NCBI RefSeq assembly: GCF_002102185.1
Contig: NZ_LQOW01000004.1
Span: forward strand, 22,396 to 86,395
DNA from: Mycobacterium fragae
GTDB lineage: Bacteria > Actinomycetota > Actinomycetes > Mycobacteriales > Mycobacteriaceae
Reading direction: 5' to 3'
DNA length: 64,000 nt
Positions 48,878-57,793 of this stretch are shown here, in pieces. The translations under genes and the position numbers were made by a program. The notes below the pieces were generated by a model. The model searched no databases. It worked only from the letters and a program-made list of their open reading frames with translations, and was not told the origin of the DNA. Position 1 is the stretch's first letter. Each line of letters starts with the position of its first letter.

Positions 48878-48883
48878 TACACT
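48878..48883 (+). promoter_or_regulatory. -10 box of the LuxR ATPase gene
   Basis: TACACT ends 7 nt before ATG 48891. Confidence 0.5.
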
Positions 48884-48890
48884 TCCCTTC

Positions 48891-51491
48891 ATGGCAGGTC
48901 AATGGCAGCTGCTTGACCGCCCAGCGGAGTTTGGTGCTATTTGCTCGGCATTGAGCGAGCAGGACAGTTGCGGCGTTGTCGTCGTCGGCGCCGCCGGGGT
49001 CGGCAAGACCACGCTGGCGCGCACCGTCACCCAGTCCCTGCCCTCGCAGGTGCACTGGACGGCGTGCACCGAATCTTCGCGCAGCATTCCGCTCGGCGCG
49101 TTCGCGCCGTGGTTGCGACCATCCGCCCCGCGCGACCCGATTGCACTGATGTACTCGGCGCGGGAGTCCATTCTCACCGACAAGGACACCGTCGTCGGTA
49201 TTGACGACGCGCACCTGCTCGACCAGCTCTCCGCGACGCTGCTGCACCAAATCGCGGTGGATCGGGCGGGGCGGATCGTGGCCACCGTCCGAACCGGCGA
49301 GCCGGTTCCCGACGCGGTCACCGCCTTGTGGAAAGACGGCTATCTGCAGCGATTCGAGCTCGATCCGTTCACCAAAGAGCAGAGCATCGCGCTCGTCGAA
49401 TCCGTCCTGGGCGGAACGTTGGAGGGTCTTAGCGCCGACGTCATGTGGGAGTCGTCCGGCGGTAACGCGCTATTTCTCCGGCACATGGTCGAGGGCGCGG
49501 TGCAGGCCGGGACGCTGACAGAGGTCAACGGGGTATGGCAGCTGCGCGGGCCGACAGTGGTCCCCTCCGGGCTGGCCGTGCTGTTGGAAGACCGTCTCGA
49601 ACACGCCGGCGCGGACGCGATCAACGCAATGAAGCTGTTGGCGCTGTGCGAACCGCTCGACATCGACGCGCTGTGTGAGCTGGCCGGTGAGGAGGCCGTG
49701 GATGCGGCCGAGGTGGCCGGCTTGATCCGGATCGATCATGACGGGCCCAAGGTCAACGCCCGGTTCACCCATCCGCTCTACGGTGAGGTGCTGCGGCGTC
49801 GCATCGGCACGGCATCCGCGCGCAAATTGCGCGGTCGTATCGTCAAGGTGCTCCGAGACCGCGAACTCGACTCGGCGGCCACCCGTATCCGGCTGGCGCA
49901 GCTCTGCATCGACAGCGACGAGCTCGTCGACACCGACCTGCTCACCTCGGCCGCCAAGGATGCGATCTTCTTGTCAGACCTACCGCTCGGGGAGCGGATC
50001 GCCCAGGCAGCCTTCGAGCGTGGGGGTGGGGTGCAGGCCGGTGAGCTGTTCTCCCGCGCGTTGTTGTGGCAAGGCCGGCCGGTGCAGGCCGAGCAAGTCC
50101 TGGCCCGCTTTGAGCCCGCTGACCTCGACGAGTTGCAGTTGGTGCAATGGGGCATCCCGCGTGTGTCGATCCTGTTCTGGTCGATGGGCGACATCGAGCG
50201 CGCTCACCAGGTGATGGCATTGCTGCGCGATCATGTACAGCACCCAAGCCTGAAACTCATCGTGGAGGCGACCGGATCGGCAATGGCGGTGCACGAGAAC
50301 AAAATTGCCGAAGGCTTGGATGCGGCCGAGCGTGTGCTGTCCAATCCGCATGCGCCGAAACAGGCGGTCGATTTCGCCGCCTTCAGTGCCGGGCTGGCGA
50401 TGCCGGTCGCGGGCCGCGGCGGCGATTTCGCGCCGATCGCCGACCGGTGTCGTGCAGAGCAGAAGGCCACCGACGGGATGATCCGCATCATGGTGCGCTA
50501 CGGCGACGTGCTCGCACGCACGTACATCGGTGAACTGGAACAGGCCGATCAGGCCGCCGCCGGCTATGCGCAATTCTCCTCAGCCGGACAGTTTCTCGGC
50601 TGGGCCATCGCGAAAATCATGGCCGGCCTGGTGGCGACCTACCGAGGCCGGTTCCCCGACGCCATCGCGTCGATTGAGCAAGCCCTTGCAGCGCTGGCAG
50701 CAGATGTTCCACTGCCCTGGCTTCTGCCCGCACGGACACTGCTGGCCCGAGCGTATGCGGCGGTCGGTAAAACAGAACAGGCCGAACGCGTACTCGACGA
50801 CGCCAAGGAACACACCGGACGGTTCATGGCGCTGCACGACCCGCAGTTGCTGATCGCGAGGTCGTGGGTGACCGCCGCCAAGGGCGGCGAACGTTCCGCC
50901 ATCGAGTTCGCCCGCGAAGCAGCGGATTTAGCGCACCGCTCAGGGCAATACGCCGTCGAGGCTGAGGCGCTGCACGATGCCGCCCGGTTCGGTGACCGCA
51001 CCGTCGCGGATAGCCTGGCGAAACTCATTAAACGCGTCGACGGACAACTGGTGGGACTTCAAGCCCGCCACGCCGAAGCTGTTGCCACCTCTGACGGAAA
51101 AGCGCTCGACGCAGTGAGCGTGGAATTCGAAAATGCGGGCTTTTTGCTTTCGGCAGCGGATGCCTCGGCGCAAGCCGTACCGCTGCACGATCAAGCCGGT
51201 CGGCGACGCGAAAGTGCGGAGGCCTCGGCGCGCACGCTGCGATTGGCGGCTCAGTGCGGTGGCGCCACGACCCCGGCGATCCGGTGTGCGGCGCGGCCGT
51301 TGCCGGTGACCTCACGCGAGCGCGAGATCGCTGCCATGGTTGCCGAGGGACTGACGAACCGGGAAATCGCAGAGCGGCTGACGGTTTCGGTCCGCACGGT
51401 CGAAGGCCACATATACCGGGCCTGCATCAAACTCGACGTCACCGACCGTGACGAACTCGCCAAGATCGTCTGGCAGGATTCAGATCGCTAG
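48891..51491 (+). CDS. Large LuxR-family (LAL-type) ATPase regulator
   Basis: An 866-aa STAND/AAA ATPase transcription factor. Walker A is GAAGVGKTTLA (about residues 33-43), a Walker-B-like VVGIDDAHLLD lies near residues 100-110, a long TPR-like helical region occupies about residues 330-750, and a C-terminal LuxR/GerE helix-turn-helix (LPVTSREREIAAMVAEGLTNREIAERLTVSVRTVEGHIY) closes it. Target genes are unknown; the adjacent haem peroxidase operon is the nearest candidate. ATG 48891 is chosen because TACACT ends 7 nt before it; TTG 48864 would open a longer frame. It ends with a 4-nt tail overlap on the convergent ligase gene. Confidence 0.85.
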   Translation: MAGQWQLLDRPAEFGAICSALSEQDSCGVVVVGAAGVGKTTLARTVTQSLPSQVHWTACTESSRSIPLGAFAPWLRPSAPRDPIALMYSARESILTDKDTVVGIDDAHLLDQLSATLLHQIAVDRAGRIVATVRTGEPVPDAVTALWKDGYLQRFELDPFTKEQSIALVESVLGGTLEGLSADVMWESSGGNALFLRHMVEGAVQAGTLTEVNGVWQLRGPTVVPSGLAVLLEDRLEHAGADAINAMKLLALCEPLDIDALCELAGEEAVDAAEVAGLIRIDHDGPKVNARFTHPLYGEVLRRRIGTASARKLRGRIVKVLRDRELDSAATRIRLAQLCIDSDELVDTDLLTSAAKDAIFLSDLPLGERIAQAAFERGGGVQAGELFSRALLWQGRPVQAEQVLARFEPADLDELQLVQWGIPRVSILFWSMGDIERAHQVMALLRDHVQHPSLKLIVEATGSAMAVHENKIAEGLDAAERVLSNPHAPKQAVDFAAFSAGLAMPVAGRGGDFAPIADRCRAEQKATDGMIRIMVRYGDVLARTYIGELEQADQAAAGYAQFSSAGQFLGWAIAKIMAGLVATYRGRFPDAIASIEQALAALAADVPLPWLLPARTLLARAYAAVGKTEQAERVLDDAKEHTGRFMALHDPQLLIARSWVTAAKGGERSAIEFAREAADLAHRSGQYAVEAEALHDAARFGDRTVADSLAKLIKRVDGQLVGLQARHAEAVATSDGKALDAVSVEFENAGFLLSAADASAQAVPLHDQAGRRRESAEASARTLRLAAQCGGATTPAIRCAARPLPVTSREREIAAMVAEGLTNREIAERLTVSVRTVEGHIYRACIKLDVTDRDELAKIVWQDSDR

Positions 51492-52984
51492 CGGACCGTC
51501 GTTGCATCCCAGGCGTGCACGGGCTCGTTGGTGTGCATGTGATGGCAGTAGCGCCTTAGCATCTCGGCCAGCGCGGCCGGACGCGTCATCCCGCGCTCCT
51601 GTAAGGCCCGCACCGTCGACACCTGCCAAACCGCCCCGTTGCGTCCGGTCTTCGCGCGCTCCTCGATCACACCGAGAAAACGGTCACGCACATCGGCGGC
51701 AACGCCCCAGCGCGTCAGTCCTTCGTACGCCATCGGCAGCAATTTGCCCAGCACCAGCTCTGCGGTGCTCACCTCGCCTACGCCCGGCCAGTACAGGTTG
51801 GCCGCGATGCCGTACCGAGCGGCCGCTAGGAAATTCTTCTGCGCGGCAGCAAAACTCATCTTGGTCCACAGTGGGCGTTCTTCCTCGGACAGCGTGCGCA
51901 ACATGCCGTAGTAGAACAGCGAATTGGCCATCATGTCGATGACGGTCGGTCCTGCCGGCAACACCCGGTTTTCCACCCGCAGATGTGGCCGGTCGAGCCC
52001 ATCGACTTTCACGACGTCGTACACCGGCCGATTCCACCGGTAGACCGTGCCGTTGTGCAGGCGTAGCTCCGAGAGCTGCGGGGTGCGTCCGGCGGCAAGT
52101 TCAGCAACCGGATCTTCGTCGGACACCTCGGGCAGCAACGACGGGAAGTAGCGCACGTTCTCCTCGAACAGATCGAAGATCGACGTGATCCAGCGTTCGC
52201 CGAACCAGACTCGCGGCCGCACGCCCTGGGCCTTGAGCTCGTCGGGGCGGGTGTCGGTGGCCTGTGTGAACAGTTCGATGCGGGTTTCGGCCCACAGCTG
52301 GTGACCGAACAAATAGGGCGAATTCGCCCCGACCGCCAGCTGCGGCCCGGCCAGCACCTGCGCGGCGTTCCAGTTGTTGGCGAATTCGGAGGGCGCCACT
52401 TGCAGGTGCAACTGCATGCTCGTGCAAGCCGATTCGGGGGCGATGGTCGGCGAATTCAAGCTGAGTGGCTCGGGGCCGGCGATGTCGATCTGGATGTCCT
52501 CGCCGCGGGCGTTGAAGATGGACGCGTTGAGCGCCGCATACCGTGTCGAATCACTCATCCATCCGCCGGTGAGGTGTTCGGGCATCAGCGTGGGAAGAAT
52601 TCCGATCATCACGATATGGGCGCCGCCGGCGTTGGCCTTGGTCTCCGCGGCGTTCAGGCTGGCCCGCACATCTGCTTCCAGCTCCAACCCGGTACGGCCC
52701 GGCAGGTGCCGGGGCGGCACGTTGAATTCGATGTTGTAAGCGCCTAATTCGGTCTGATACGCCGGGTCGGCGATGGCGGCCAGCACATCCTGATTCGACA
52801 TCGCCGGTTGATAGTCGGCGTCGACCAGGTTGCATTCGATCTCCATGCCGGTGAGGGGGCGATCGAACTCGAAACTCGACTGCGCGAGCATGGTCTCGAA
52901 GACGTCCAGGCACAACTGGACCTTGCGCCGGTATTCCTGCCGGTGCGCGCGGCCATAGGTGGTCTGCTTGACCTCTTCGCCCAC
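51488..52984 (-). CDS. Glutamate-cysteine-ligase-family (GCS2) protein, Rv3698-like
   Basis: A 498-aa carboxylate-amine ligase-like protein. The N-terminal GMEIECNLVDADY holds the metal-binding glutamates of GCS2 enzymes, and STRYAALNASIFNARGEDIQIDIAG, ACTSMQLHLQVAPSEFA and HLRVENRVLPAGPTVIDMMAN are conserved catalytic-core segments. Its substrate is unknown; EgtA in the same window is the ergothioneine-pathway ligase, so this one should act on something else. The start is GTG 52984 with no strong ribosome site. It is divergent from vapBC with an 89-bp gap. Confidence 0.83.
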   Translation of the reverse strand: MGEEVKQTTYGRAHRQEYRRKVQLCLDVFETMLAQSSFEFDRPLTGMEIECNLVDADYQPAMSNQDVLAAIADPAYQTELGAYNIEFNVPPRHLPGRTGLELEADVRASLNAAETKANAGGAHIVMIGILPTLMPEHLTGGWMSDSTRYAALNASIFNARGEDIQIDIAGPEPLSLNSPTIAPESACTSMQLHLQVAPSEFANNWNAAQVLAGPQLAVGANSPYLFGHQLWAETRIELFTQATDTRPDELKAQGVRPRVWFGERWITSIFDLFEENVRYFPSLLPEVSDEDPVAELAAGRTPQLSELRLHNGTVYRWNRPVYDVVKVDGLDRPHLRVENRVLPAGPTVIDMMANSLFYYGMLRTLSEEERPLWTKMSFAAAQKNFLAAARYGIAANLYWPGVGEVSTAELVLGKLLPMAYEGLTRWGVAADVRDRFLGVIEERAKTGRNGAVWQVSTVRALQERGMTRPAALAEMLRRYCHHMHTNEPVHAWDATTVR

Positions 52985-53041
52985 ACCGCCGATGCAACCG
53001 GTTTACCGATGGCTGCGCAACCGGGTAGGTCTACGTCTGCA

Positions 53042-53072
53042 CATCAGATGCGCAATCTTATAGCATCTGATG
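53042..53072. promoter_or_regulatory. vapB operator palindrome and -10 box (second module)
   Basis: CATCAGATGC (53042-53051) and GCATCTGATG (53063-53072) are perfect 10-bp arms with an 11-nt spacer. The -10 box TAGCAT (53061-53066) overlaps the right arm and ends 7 nt before the vapB ATG, giving a leaderless, autoregulated promoter. Confidence 0.7.
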
Positions 53073-53073
53073 C

Positions 53074-53298
53074 ATGAGAACGACGATCGACCTCGACGAC
53101 GACGTACTGCGTGTGTTGAAGCGGCGCCAGCGCGAGGAAGGCAAAACGTTGGGGCAGCTCGTCTCGGAATTGCTCGCTCAAGCGCTCGCGGCCGGTCCGC
53201 CCCCGGCCGTGGACATCCGTTGGACGACGGCCGACTTGCGCCCGCGCGTCGACCTTGACGACAAGGACGCCGTCTGGGCAGTCCTCGACCACACATGA
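53074..53298 (+). CDS. vapB48: VapB48-like antitoxin
   Basis: A 74-aa antitoxin. MRTTIDLDDDVLRVLKRRQ followed by a Leu-rich helix is a ribbon-helix-helix DNA-binding domain; the C-terminal PAVDIRWTTADLRPRVDLDDKDAVWAVL should fold onto the toxin. Its position between the Rv3698-like gene and glpK matches vapB48 (Rv3697A). The ATG is 7 nt after the TAGCAT box, inside the operator region. Confidence 0.83.
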   Translation: MRTTIDLDDDVLRVLKRRQREEGKTLGQLVSELLAQALAAGPPPAVDIRWTTADLRPRVDLDDKDAVWAVLDHT

Positions 53299-53732
53299 GC
53301 GAGACGTTCGACGTCAACGTGCTTGTGTACGCGACTCATCGGGCCAGCCCGTTTCACGACAAAGCCAAAGCACTCGTTGAGCGGTTCCTGGCCGGTCCGG
53401 GACTGGTTTATCTGCTGTGGCCCGTGGCGATGGGCTACCTGCGGATCGTCACGCATCCTGCATTGCTCGATGCGCCGCTGTCGCCCAATGTCGCAGCCGA
53501 CAACATCGAACAGTTCATCGCACCACCGCACGTGCGGCTGGTCGGCGAGAGCGACGGATTTTGGTCGGTGTATCGACGGGTGTCTGATGTCGTCAAGCCG
53601 AGGGGCAACCTGGTGTCCGATGCCCATGTCGTCGCTCTCATGCACCAGCACGGCATCGCAACCATCTGGAGCCGCGACCGCGATTTCCGCAAGTTCGAAG
53701 GGTTCACTGTGCGGGACCCCTTCACCGGCTAG
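53295..53732 (+). CDS. vapC48: VapC48-like PIN-domain toxin
   Basis: A 145-aa PIN-domain ribonuclease toxin. Acidic residues are D6 (TFDVNVLVYA), the Asp in RGNLVSDAHVVAL (about residue 112) and the SRDRDFRKF motif near residue 130. The usual second Glu is not evident. The ATG overlaps the vapB stop by 4 nt (ATGA). It resembles the other VapC of the window (3938) in length and motif layout, but the N-terminal halves differ clearly, so they are not recent duplicates. Confidence 0.86.
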   Translation: MSETFDVNVLVYATHRASPFHDKAKALVERFLAGPGLVYLLWPVAMGYLRIVTHPALLDAPLSPNVAADNIEQFIAPPHVRLVGESDGFWSVYRRVSDVVKPRGNLVSDAHVVALMHQHGIATIWSRDRDFRKFEGFTVRDPFTG

Positions 53733-53755
53733 CCATGTAAGTCATCATTGACGAC

Positions 53756-55282
53756 GTGGCCGAATCTGCGGAGTTCATAGCCTCGATCGACCAGGGCACC
53801 ACCAGCACCCGCTGCATCATTTTCGACCACGACGGTGCCGAAGTCGCCCGCCATCAGCTTGAGCACGAGCAGATCCTGCCGCGAGCCGGTTGGGTCGAGC
53901 ACGATCCGGTCGAAATCTGGGAGCGCACCTCATCGGTGCTGGTGTCCGTGCTGAACAGGGCCAATTTGGAACCTAAAGACATTGCGGCGCTGGGTATTAC
54001 GAACCAGCGGGAGACCACACTGGTCTGGAACCGCCGCACCGGCAGGCCCTACTACAACGCGATCGTCTGGCAGGACACCCGCACCGACCGCATCGCATCG
54101 GCTCTCGAACGCGACGGGCGCGGCGACGTGATCCGACGTAAGGCCGGCCTGCCGCCGGCGACGTATTTCTCCGGCGGCAAGCTGCAGTGGATTCTCGACA
54201 ACGTCGACGGGGTGCGGGACGCGGCAGAGCGCGGTGAGGCCGTGTTCGGCACCCCGGACACCTGGCTGTTGTGGCACCTCACCGGCGGTGCCCGGGGCGG
54301 CGTGCACGTCACCGACGTCACCAACGCCAGCCGGACGATGCTGATGAACCTGGAGACCTTGGACTGGGACGACGAGCTGCTGTCGCTTTTCGGGATACCT
54401 CGAGCGATGCTGCCGTCGATCGCGCCGTCGTCGCCGCAGCAGCCGTATGGCGTCACAGCGGACAGCGGACCCATCGGCGGCGAGGTGCCCATTACCGGAA
54501 TTCTGGGCGACCAGCATGCGGCGATGGTGGGCCAGGTGTGCCTGGCACCGGGGGAGGCCAAAAACACCTATGGAACCGGGAACTTCCTGCTGCTCAACAC
54601 CGGTGAGGAGATCGTGCGGTCGGCCAATGGTCTGCTGACCACGGTCTGCTATCAATTCGGCGACGCCAAACCCGTTTACGCGCTTGAGGGTTCGATCGCG
54701 GTTACCGGCTCGGCGGTGCAGTGGCTGCGTGATCAGTTGGGCATCATCAGCGGCGCCGCGCAGAGCGAGGCGCTGGCCCGTCAGGTCGACGACAACGGCG
54801 GAGTGTATTTCGTTCCTGCGTTTTCCGGGTTGTTCGCCCCGTACTGGCGCTCGGATGCCCGCGGCGCGATTGTCGGGCTCTCGCGGTTCAACACCAACGC
54901 GCATCTCGCGCGTGCGACCCTGGAGGCGATCTGCTACCAAAGCCGCGACGTGGTCGACGCGATGAAAGCAGATTCTGGCGTGCACCTCGAGGTTTTGAAG
55001 GTTGACGGCGGTATCACCGCCAACGACTTGTGCATGCAGATACAGGCCGACGTGCTGGGCGTGGACGTAGTGCGACCCGTGGTCGCCGAGACCACCGCAT
55101 TGGGCGCCGCATACGCAGCAGGCCTCGCGGTCGGATTCTGGGCAGACCCGAATGACCTGCGGGCCAACTGGCGGGAGGACAAGCGTTGGAAGCCGGCGTG
55201 GAGCGAGGACGAGCGCGCCGCAGGCTACGCGGGCTGGCGTAAAGCGGTGCAGCGGACCCTGGATTGGGTCGACGTGTCCTAG
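53756..55282 (+). CDS. glpK: Glycerol kinase
   Basis: A 508-aa FGGY-family kinase that phosphorylates glycerol to sn-glycerol 3-phosphate. It opens with the phosphate-binding [19 protein letters not shown] motif ([12 protein letters not shown]), and has [30 protein letters not shown], the [12 protein letters not shown] loop, [13 protein letters not shown] and the FGGY-2 ATP-binding [20 protein letters not shown]. The start is GTG 53756, 23 nt after vapC48, without a clear ribosome site or -10 box. Confidence 0.95.
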   Translation: MAESAEFIASIDQGTTSTRCIIFDHDGAEVARHQLEHEQILPRAGWVEHDPVEIWERTSSVLVSVLNRANLEPKDIAALGITNQRETTLVWNRRTGRPYYNAIVWQDTRTDRIASALERDGRGDVIRRKAGLPPATYFSGGKLQWILDNVDGVRDAAERGEAVFGTPDTWLLWHLTGGARGGVHVTDVTNASRTMLMNLETLDWDDELLSLFGIPRAMLPSIAPSSPQQPYGVTADSGPIGGEVPITGILGDQHAAMVGQVCLAPGEAKNTYGTGNFLLLNTGEEIVRSANGLLTTVCYQFGDAKPVYALEGSIAVTGSAVQWLRDQLGIISGAAQSEALARQVDDNGGVYFVPAFSGLFAPYWRSDARGAIVGLSRFNTNAHLARATLEAICYQSRDVVDAMKADSGVHLEVLKVDGGITANDLCMQIQADVLGVDVVRPVVAETTALGAAYAAGLAVGFWADPNDLRANWREDKRWKPAWSEDERAAGYAGWRKAVQRTLDWVDVS

Positions 55283-55294
55283 CGCGACGGTGTG

Positions 55295-55945
55295 CTATTC
55301 GGTTTCGCCGAGGATGGCGTAGATCTCGCGGCGTGCATTATTGAGGATGTCGACGATGCGCTCCTGCTGCTCGACGGTGGCGAGCATCGCGGATTGCATT
55401 ACCGCACCGGACAATTGCGCGGCCGCAGTATGCATGTTGAGCTGGAATGGCTCGATGCCGTCGGCGATCTCCTCCCACGGCGGGGTCTCGATCTTTTCGG
55501 CCGCGGCGCGCCCCTCCTCGGTCAGCTCGAAAAGCTTCTTGCTGCCGTCGGATTCGGTAGCGGTGATCAGGCCCTCGTCGACGAGCAGCTGCAGCGTCGG
55601 ATACACCGACCCCGGGCTGGGTCGCCACAATCCGCCACTGCGCTCGGCAATCTGCTGGATCATCTCGTATCCGTGCATCGGCTGCTCGGCCAACAGCAGG
55701 AGGATGGCCGCACGCACGTCACCGCGACGCCCACGGCCTCGTCCGCCGCGGCGCCAATTGCGCAATCCGGTTGGGCCGAAACCGAAACCGAACCCCGGAC
55801 CGAAGCCGGGGCCGAAGCCGCCAGCCATGGCGAATGGGCCGTCATGTCGGCCGGCCTGGTCGCGCAGGTGCTCCTTGAACTGCCGTTTGGCTTGGCGCCT
55901 GGCCTCCTGAAATGCGCGTCGTTGCGGTTCGAAAGGGTTGCTCAT
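55295..55945 (-). CDS. PadR-family transcriptional regulator
   Basis: A 216-aa PadR regulator. A basic N-terminal extension and a Gly/Phe/Pro repeat (GGFGPGFGPGFGFGFGP, about residues 42-58) precede the winged-helix domain (AAILLLLAEQPMHGYEMIQQIAERSGG...PSPGSVYPTLQLLVDEGLI). A C-terminal helical domain follows for dimerisation. GGAG lies 7 nt before ATG 55945. It is downstream of a DUF6197 gene on the same strand, and a palindrome at the head of that operon is a likely autoregulatory site. The effector and targets are unknown. Confidence 0.87.
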   Translation of the reverse strand: MSNPFEPQRRAFQEARRQAKRQFKEHLRDQAGRHDGPFAMAGGFGPGFGPGFGFGFGPTGLRNWRRGGRGRGRRGDVRAAILLLLAEQPMHGYEMIQQIAERSGGLWRPSPGSVYPTLQLLVDEGLITATESDGSKKLFELTEEGRAAAEKIETPPWEEIADGIEPFQLNMHTAAAQLSGAVMQSAMLATVEQQERIVDILNNARREIYAILGETE

Positions 55946-55991
55946 ATGTGTGCTCCTTCATTCTCATCGTGCTTAGGGATACCGGCAGCGT

Positions 55992-56336
55992 TCATTGCCC
56001 CTTCTCCTCGAGGCCGATCCGGGTCTTGTCGAGCAGATCGAATATTTCCTGCAGAGTGCGCCCGGGGGCATCGTTGAAGACGGAGATGCTGTCGCCTGGG
56101 CAGAAGTTCAGCGAGCGGATGCCGGTGCTGTCCGGGTACATCTCGGCAATCTTGTGCTCCAACGCCATCACGGCCGCCGAAGTGGCCGCGCAGAGTTCTG
56201 GGCGCCGAGTTCCCTGGACGGCTGCAACCGCGCCTAGCAGGCACCTGCGACCCCGCCTGTCCATATAGGCGTGCTGGGTCCAGCCGCGTGTGTCCAAAAC
56301 GTCGCGGATCTGCGCCAGAACCTCACTCGGTTTCAT
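55992..56336 (-). CDS. DUF6197-like hypothetical protein
   Basis: A 114-aa protein of unknown function with the pattern ILxxxRxVLxxxGWTQxxYxDRxGRxCLLGAV near the N-terminus and WNDxPGRTxxEIFxLLDKT-like SVFNDAPGRTLQEIFDLLDKTR at the end, which I associate with DUF6197. It is the first gene of a two-gene operon with padR (46 nt apart). ATG 56336 has GAGAAGGA immediately upstream. Confidence 0.65.
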   Translation of the reverse strand: MKPSEVLAQIRDVLDTRGWTQHAYMDRRGRRCLLGAVAAVQGTRRPELCAATSAAVMALEHKIAEMYPDSTGIRSLNFCPGDSISVFNDAPGRTLQEIFDLLDKTRIGLEEKGQ

Positions 56337-56398
56337 TCCTTCTCGAATCCAGATGGTCGACCAGCTTGGCAGGGACGCCGGGCGCTGCCGATACGTTG

Positions 56399-56412
56399 AC
56401 GATATATCGTAA
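56399..56412. promoter_or_regulatory. Putative PadR operator and -10 box
   Basis: ACGATATATCGT (56399-56410) is a perfect 12-bp palindrome of a kind reported for PadR-type operators. It overlaps the minus-strand -10 box TACGAT (56412-56407), which would give a leader of about 60 nt upstream of the DUF6197 gene. A degenerate half copy (ATTATCGT) follows. Confidence 0.5.
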
Positions 56413-56510
56413 ATTATCGTGATGCAACGGTTGATTCTGGGTGGTCACCCCGGCGCGTGACCCGCTCCGCGCGAGTTTGTATCCGATCGAGGCTGGGTAG
56501 CACTCGATGG

Positions 56511-56897
56511 ATGAACGACGAAAACCGCGATCTGAAGACCGAAGACCGGCTCGCTGCCGACACCAAACCGGCGACGGCGGGCGACACCGAGCGCCTGCGG
56601 TTGTGGGTCAACTGGGTGTTGGCGCTGTTGACGGTGCCGGCCGCGGCGGCCGTCATGATCTTTGCGCTTGGTGCGGTGATGAGTACCGCTGCCTGCAGCG
56701 CCCGGGCGTGCCCGAACTTGGGCCCCGGCGGGATCGGCTTCAACTTCCTGTTCTACGGCGCCCCGGTGGTGGCCGCGGCGGCGATCGTCGCTTCGTTTTT
56801 CACGGCGCGTCGCCGATGGGGCATCGTTGTTCCGATCTGCGCGTTGGCGTTGTTGATCGCGGATATCACCATCGTTGCCGTGACCGTCGCGCAGTAG
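56511..56897 (+). CDS. Small membrane protein of unknown function
   Basis: A 128-aa protein with a hydrophilic N-terminus (about 30 residues), three hydrophobic segments (about residues 34-56, 71-95 and 102-125) and a short Cys-containing loop (STAACSARACPNL) that may hold a disulphide. The function is not recognised. ATG 56511 follows TAGCAC by 7 nt, which is one base off the TANNNT consensus, so a leaderless start is possible but weaker than in the neighbours. Confidence 0.6.
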   Translation: MNDENRDLKTEDRLAADTKPATAGDTERLRLWVNWVLALLTVPAAAAVMIFALGAVMSTAACSARACPNLGPGGIGFNFLFYGAPVVAAAAIVASFFTARRRWGIVVPICALALLIADITIVAVTVAQ

Positions 56898-56910
56898 GAC
56901 GGCCGCGAGC

Positions 56911-57741
56911 CTAGTGGGGCGGCGAGAAACCCTCGTCAGGCCAGAACGGCGCCGGCGGGGGCGGCGCATGCGGGGGCGGCGACGGCGGTGGTCCGCCGGG
57001 CGGGGGGCGTAACCGCGCTAGTTCTCGGTGGTGGCGTTCGGCGAGGACGGCGGCGAGGGCGAGTTGCGGCGGAGTTCCCGGCGGCGGCGGCGGAGCGACC
57101 CGGGACAGTACGTCGCCGGCTATCCGATAGGCCATCTGATCGCGCACTCGCGGATCGAGTTGGGGTGCCCGTGAAAGGAATTGGCGCGCAAGCTCTGCTT
57201 GCTCGGCGCCCAGCCCGGAGAGCTGCAGCGACGAAGCCCACCACGCCAGCGACACAGGCATTGCGGGCGGCGGCCCCAGCTTGGGCCCACGTTCGCTGAT
57301 CACGATCGTGCCCGCGAAGATGTCGCCGAGCCGTTTGGCCTTCGGCGAAATCATGCTGCAGATCACCGCGGGGCTGCCGAACAGCATCCAGATCTCCACC
57401 ACCGACGCCAGTGCACGAAACAGCGCCTGACGGAAGCGTTCTGGGCCGCCATCGTCTGACACCACGCGAAGGCCCATCACGATCTTGCCGACCGAGCGAC
57501 CCCGTGTTGCGATTTCGAAGACAAGCGGATACCCGACGAGCACCAGCACGGTGAAGATGACGATGATCGCGCCGATGACGGCGTCATCGAATTCGCGGAG
57601 CGCGATCGACCACAACACCAACGCCACCACATAGCCGAAGAAGACGACGGTGATATCGATCAGCGCACCGACCGCCCGTACCGGCAGCTGGGCGATCTGC
57701 ACGTCGAGAACGACGGCGTCACCGGTGACGACCTCCGACAT
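56911..57741 (-). CDS. RDD-family membrane protein (Rv3695-like)
   Basis: A 276-aa RDD protein. The N-terminal RDD domain begins LPVRAVGALIDITVVFFGY (the usual Arg is in PVRAVGALID), and ATRGRSVGKIVMGLRVV and KAKRLGDIFAGTIVI are the other family motifs; it contains about three membrane segments. The C-terminal third is cytosolic with proline-rich runs. ATG 57741 is 7 nt after TAGCGT on the minus strand. It is divergent from the SpoIIM-like gene, part of a conserved RDD/SpoIIM/MoxR/DUF58 neighbourhood. Confidence 0.85.
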   Translation of the reverse strand: MSEVVTGDAVVLDVQIAQLPVRAVGALIDITVVFFGYVVALVLWSIALREFDDAVIGAIIVIFTVLVLVGYPLVFEIATRGRSVGKIVMGLRVVSDDGGPERFRQALFRALASVVEIWMLFGSPAVICSMISPKAKRLGDIFAGTIVISERGPKLGPPPAMPVSLAWWASSLQLSGLGAEQAELARQFLSRAPQLDPRVRDQMAYRIAGDVLSRVAPPPPPGTPPQLALAAVLAERHHRELARLRPPPGGPPPSPPPHAPPPPAPFWPDEGFSPPH

Positions 57742-57748
57742 GCAGCAA

Positions 57749-57754
57749 ACGCTA
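57749..57754 (-). promoter_or_regulatory. -10 box of the RDD gene
   Basis: TAGCGT on the minus strand ends 7 nt before ATG 57741. Confidence 0.5.
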
Positions 57755-57780
57755 CTCGATCCATCTGGACGATGACCCGC

Positions 57781-57786
57781 TAGTCT
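57781..57786 (+). promoter_or_regulatory. -10 box of the SpoIIM-like gene
   Basis: TAGTCT ends 7 nt before GTG 57794, selecting it over GTG 57791. Confidence 0.5.
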
Positions 57787-57793
57787 TCGGGTG

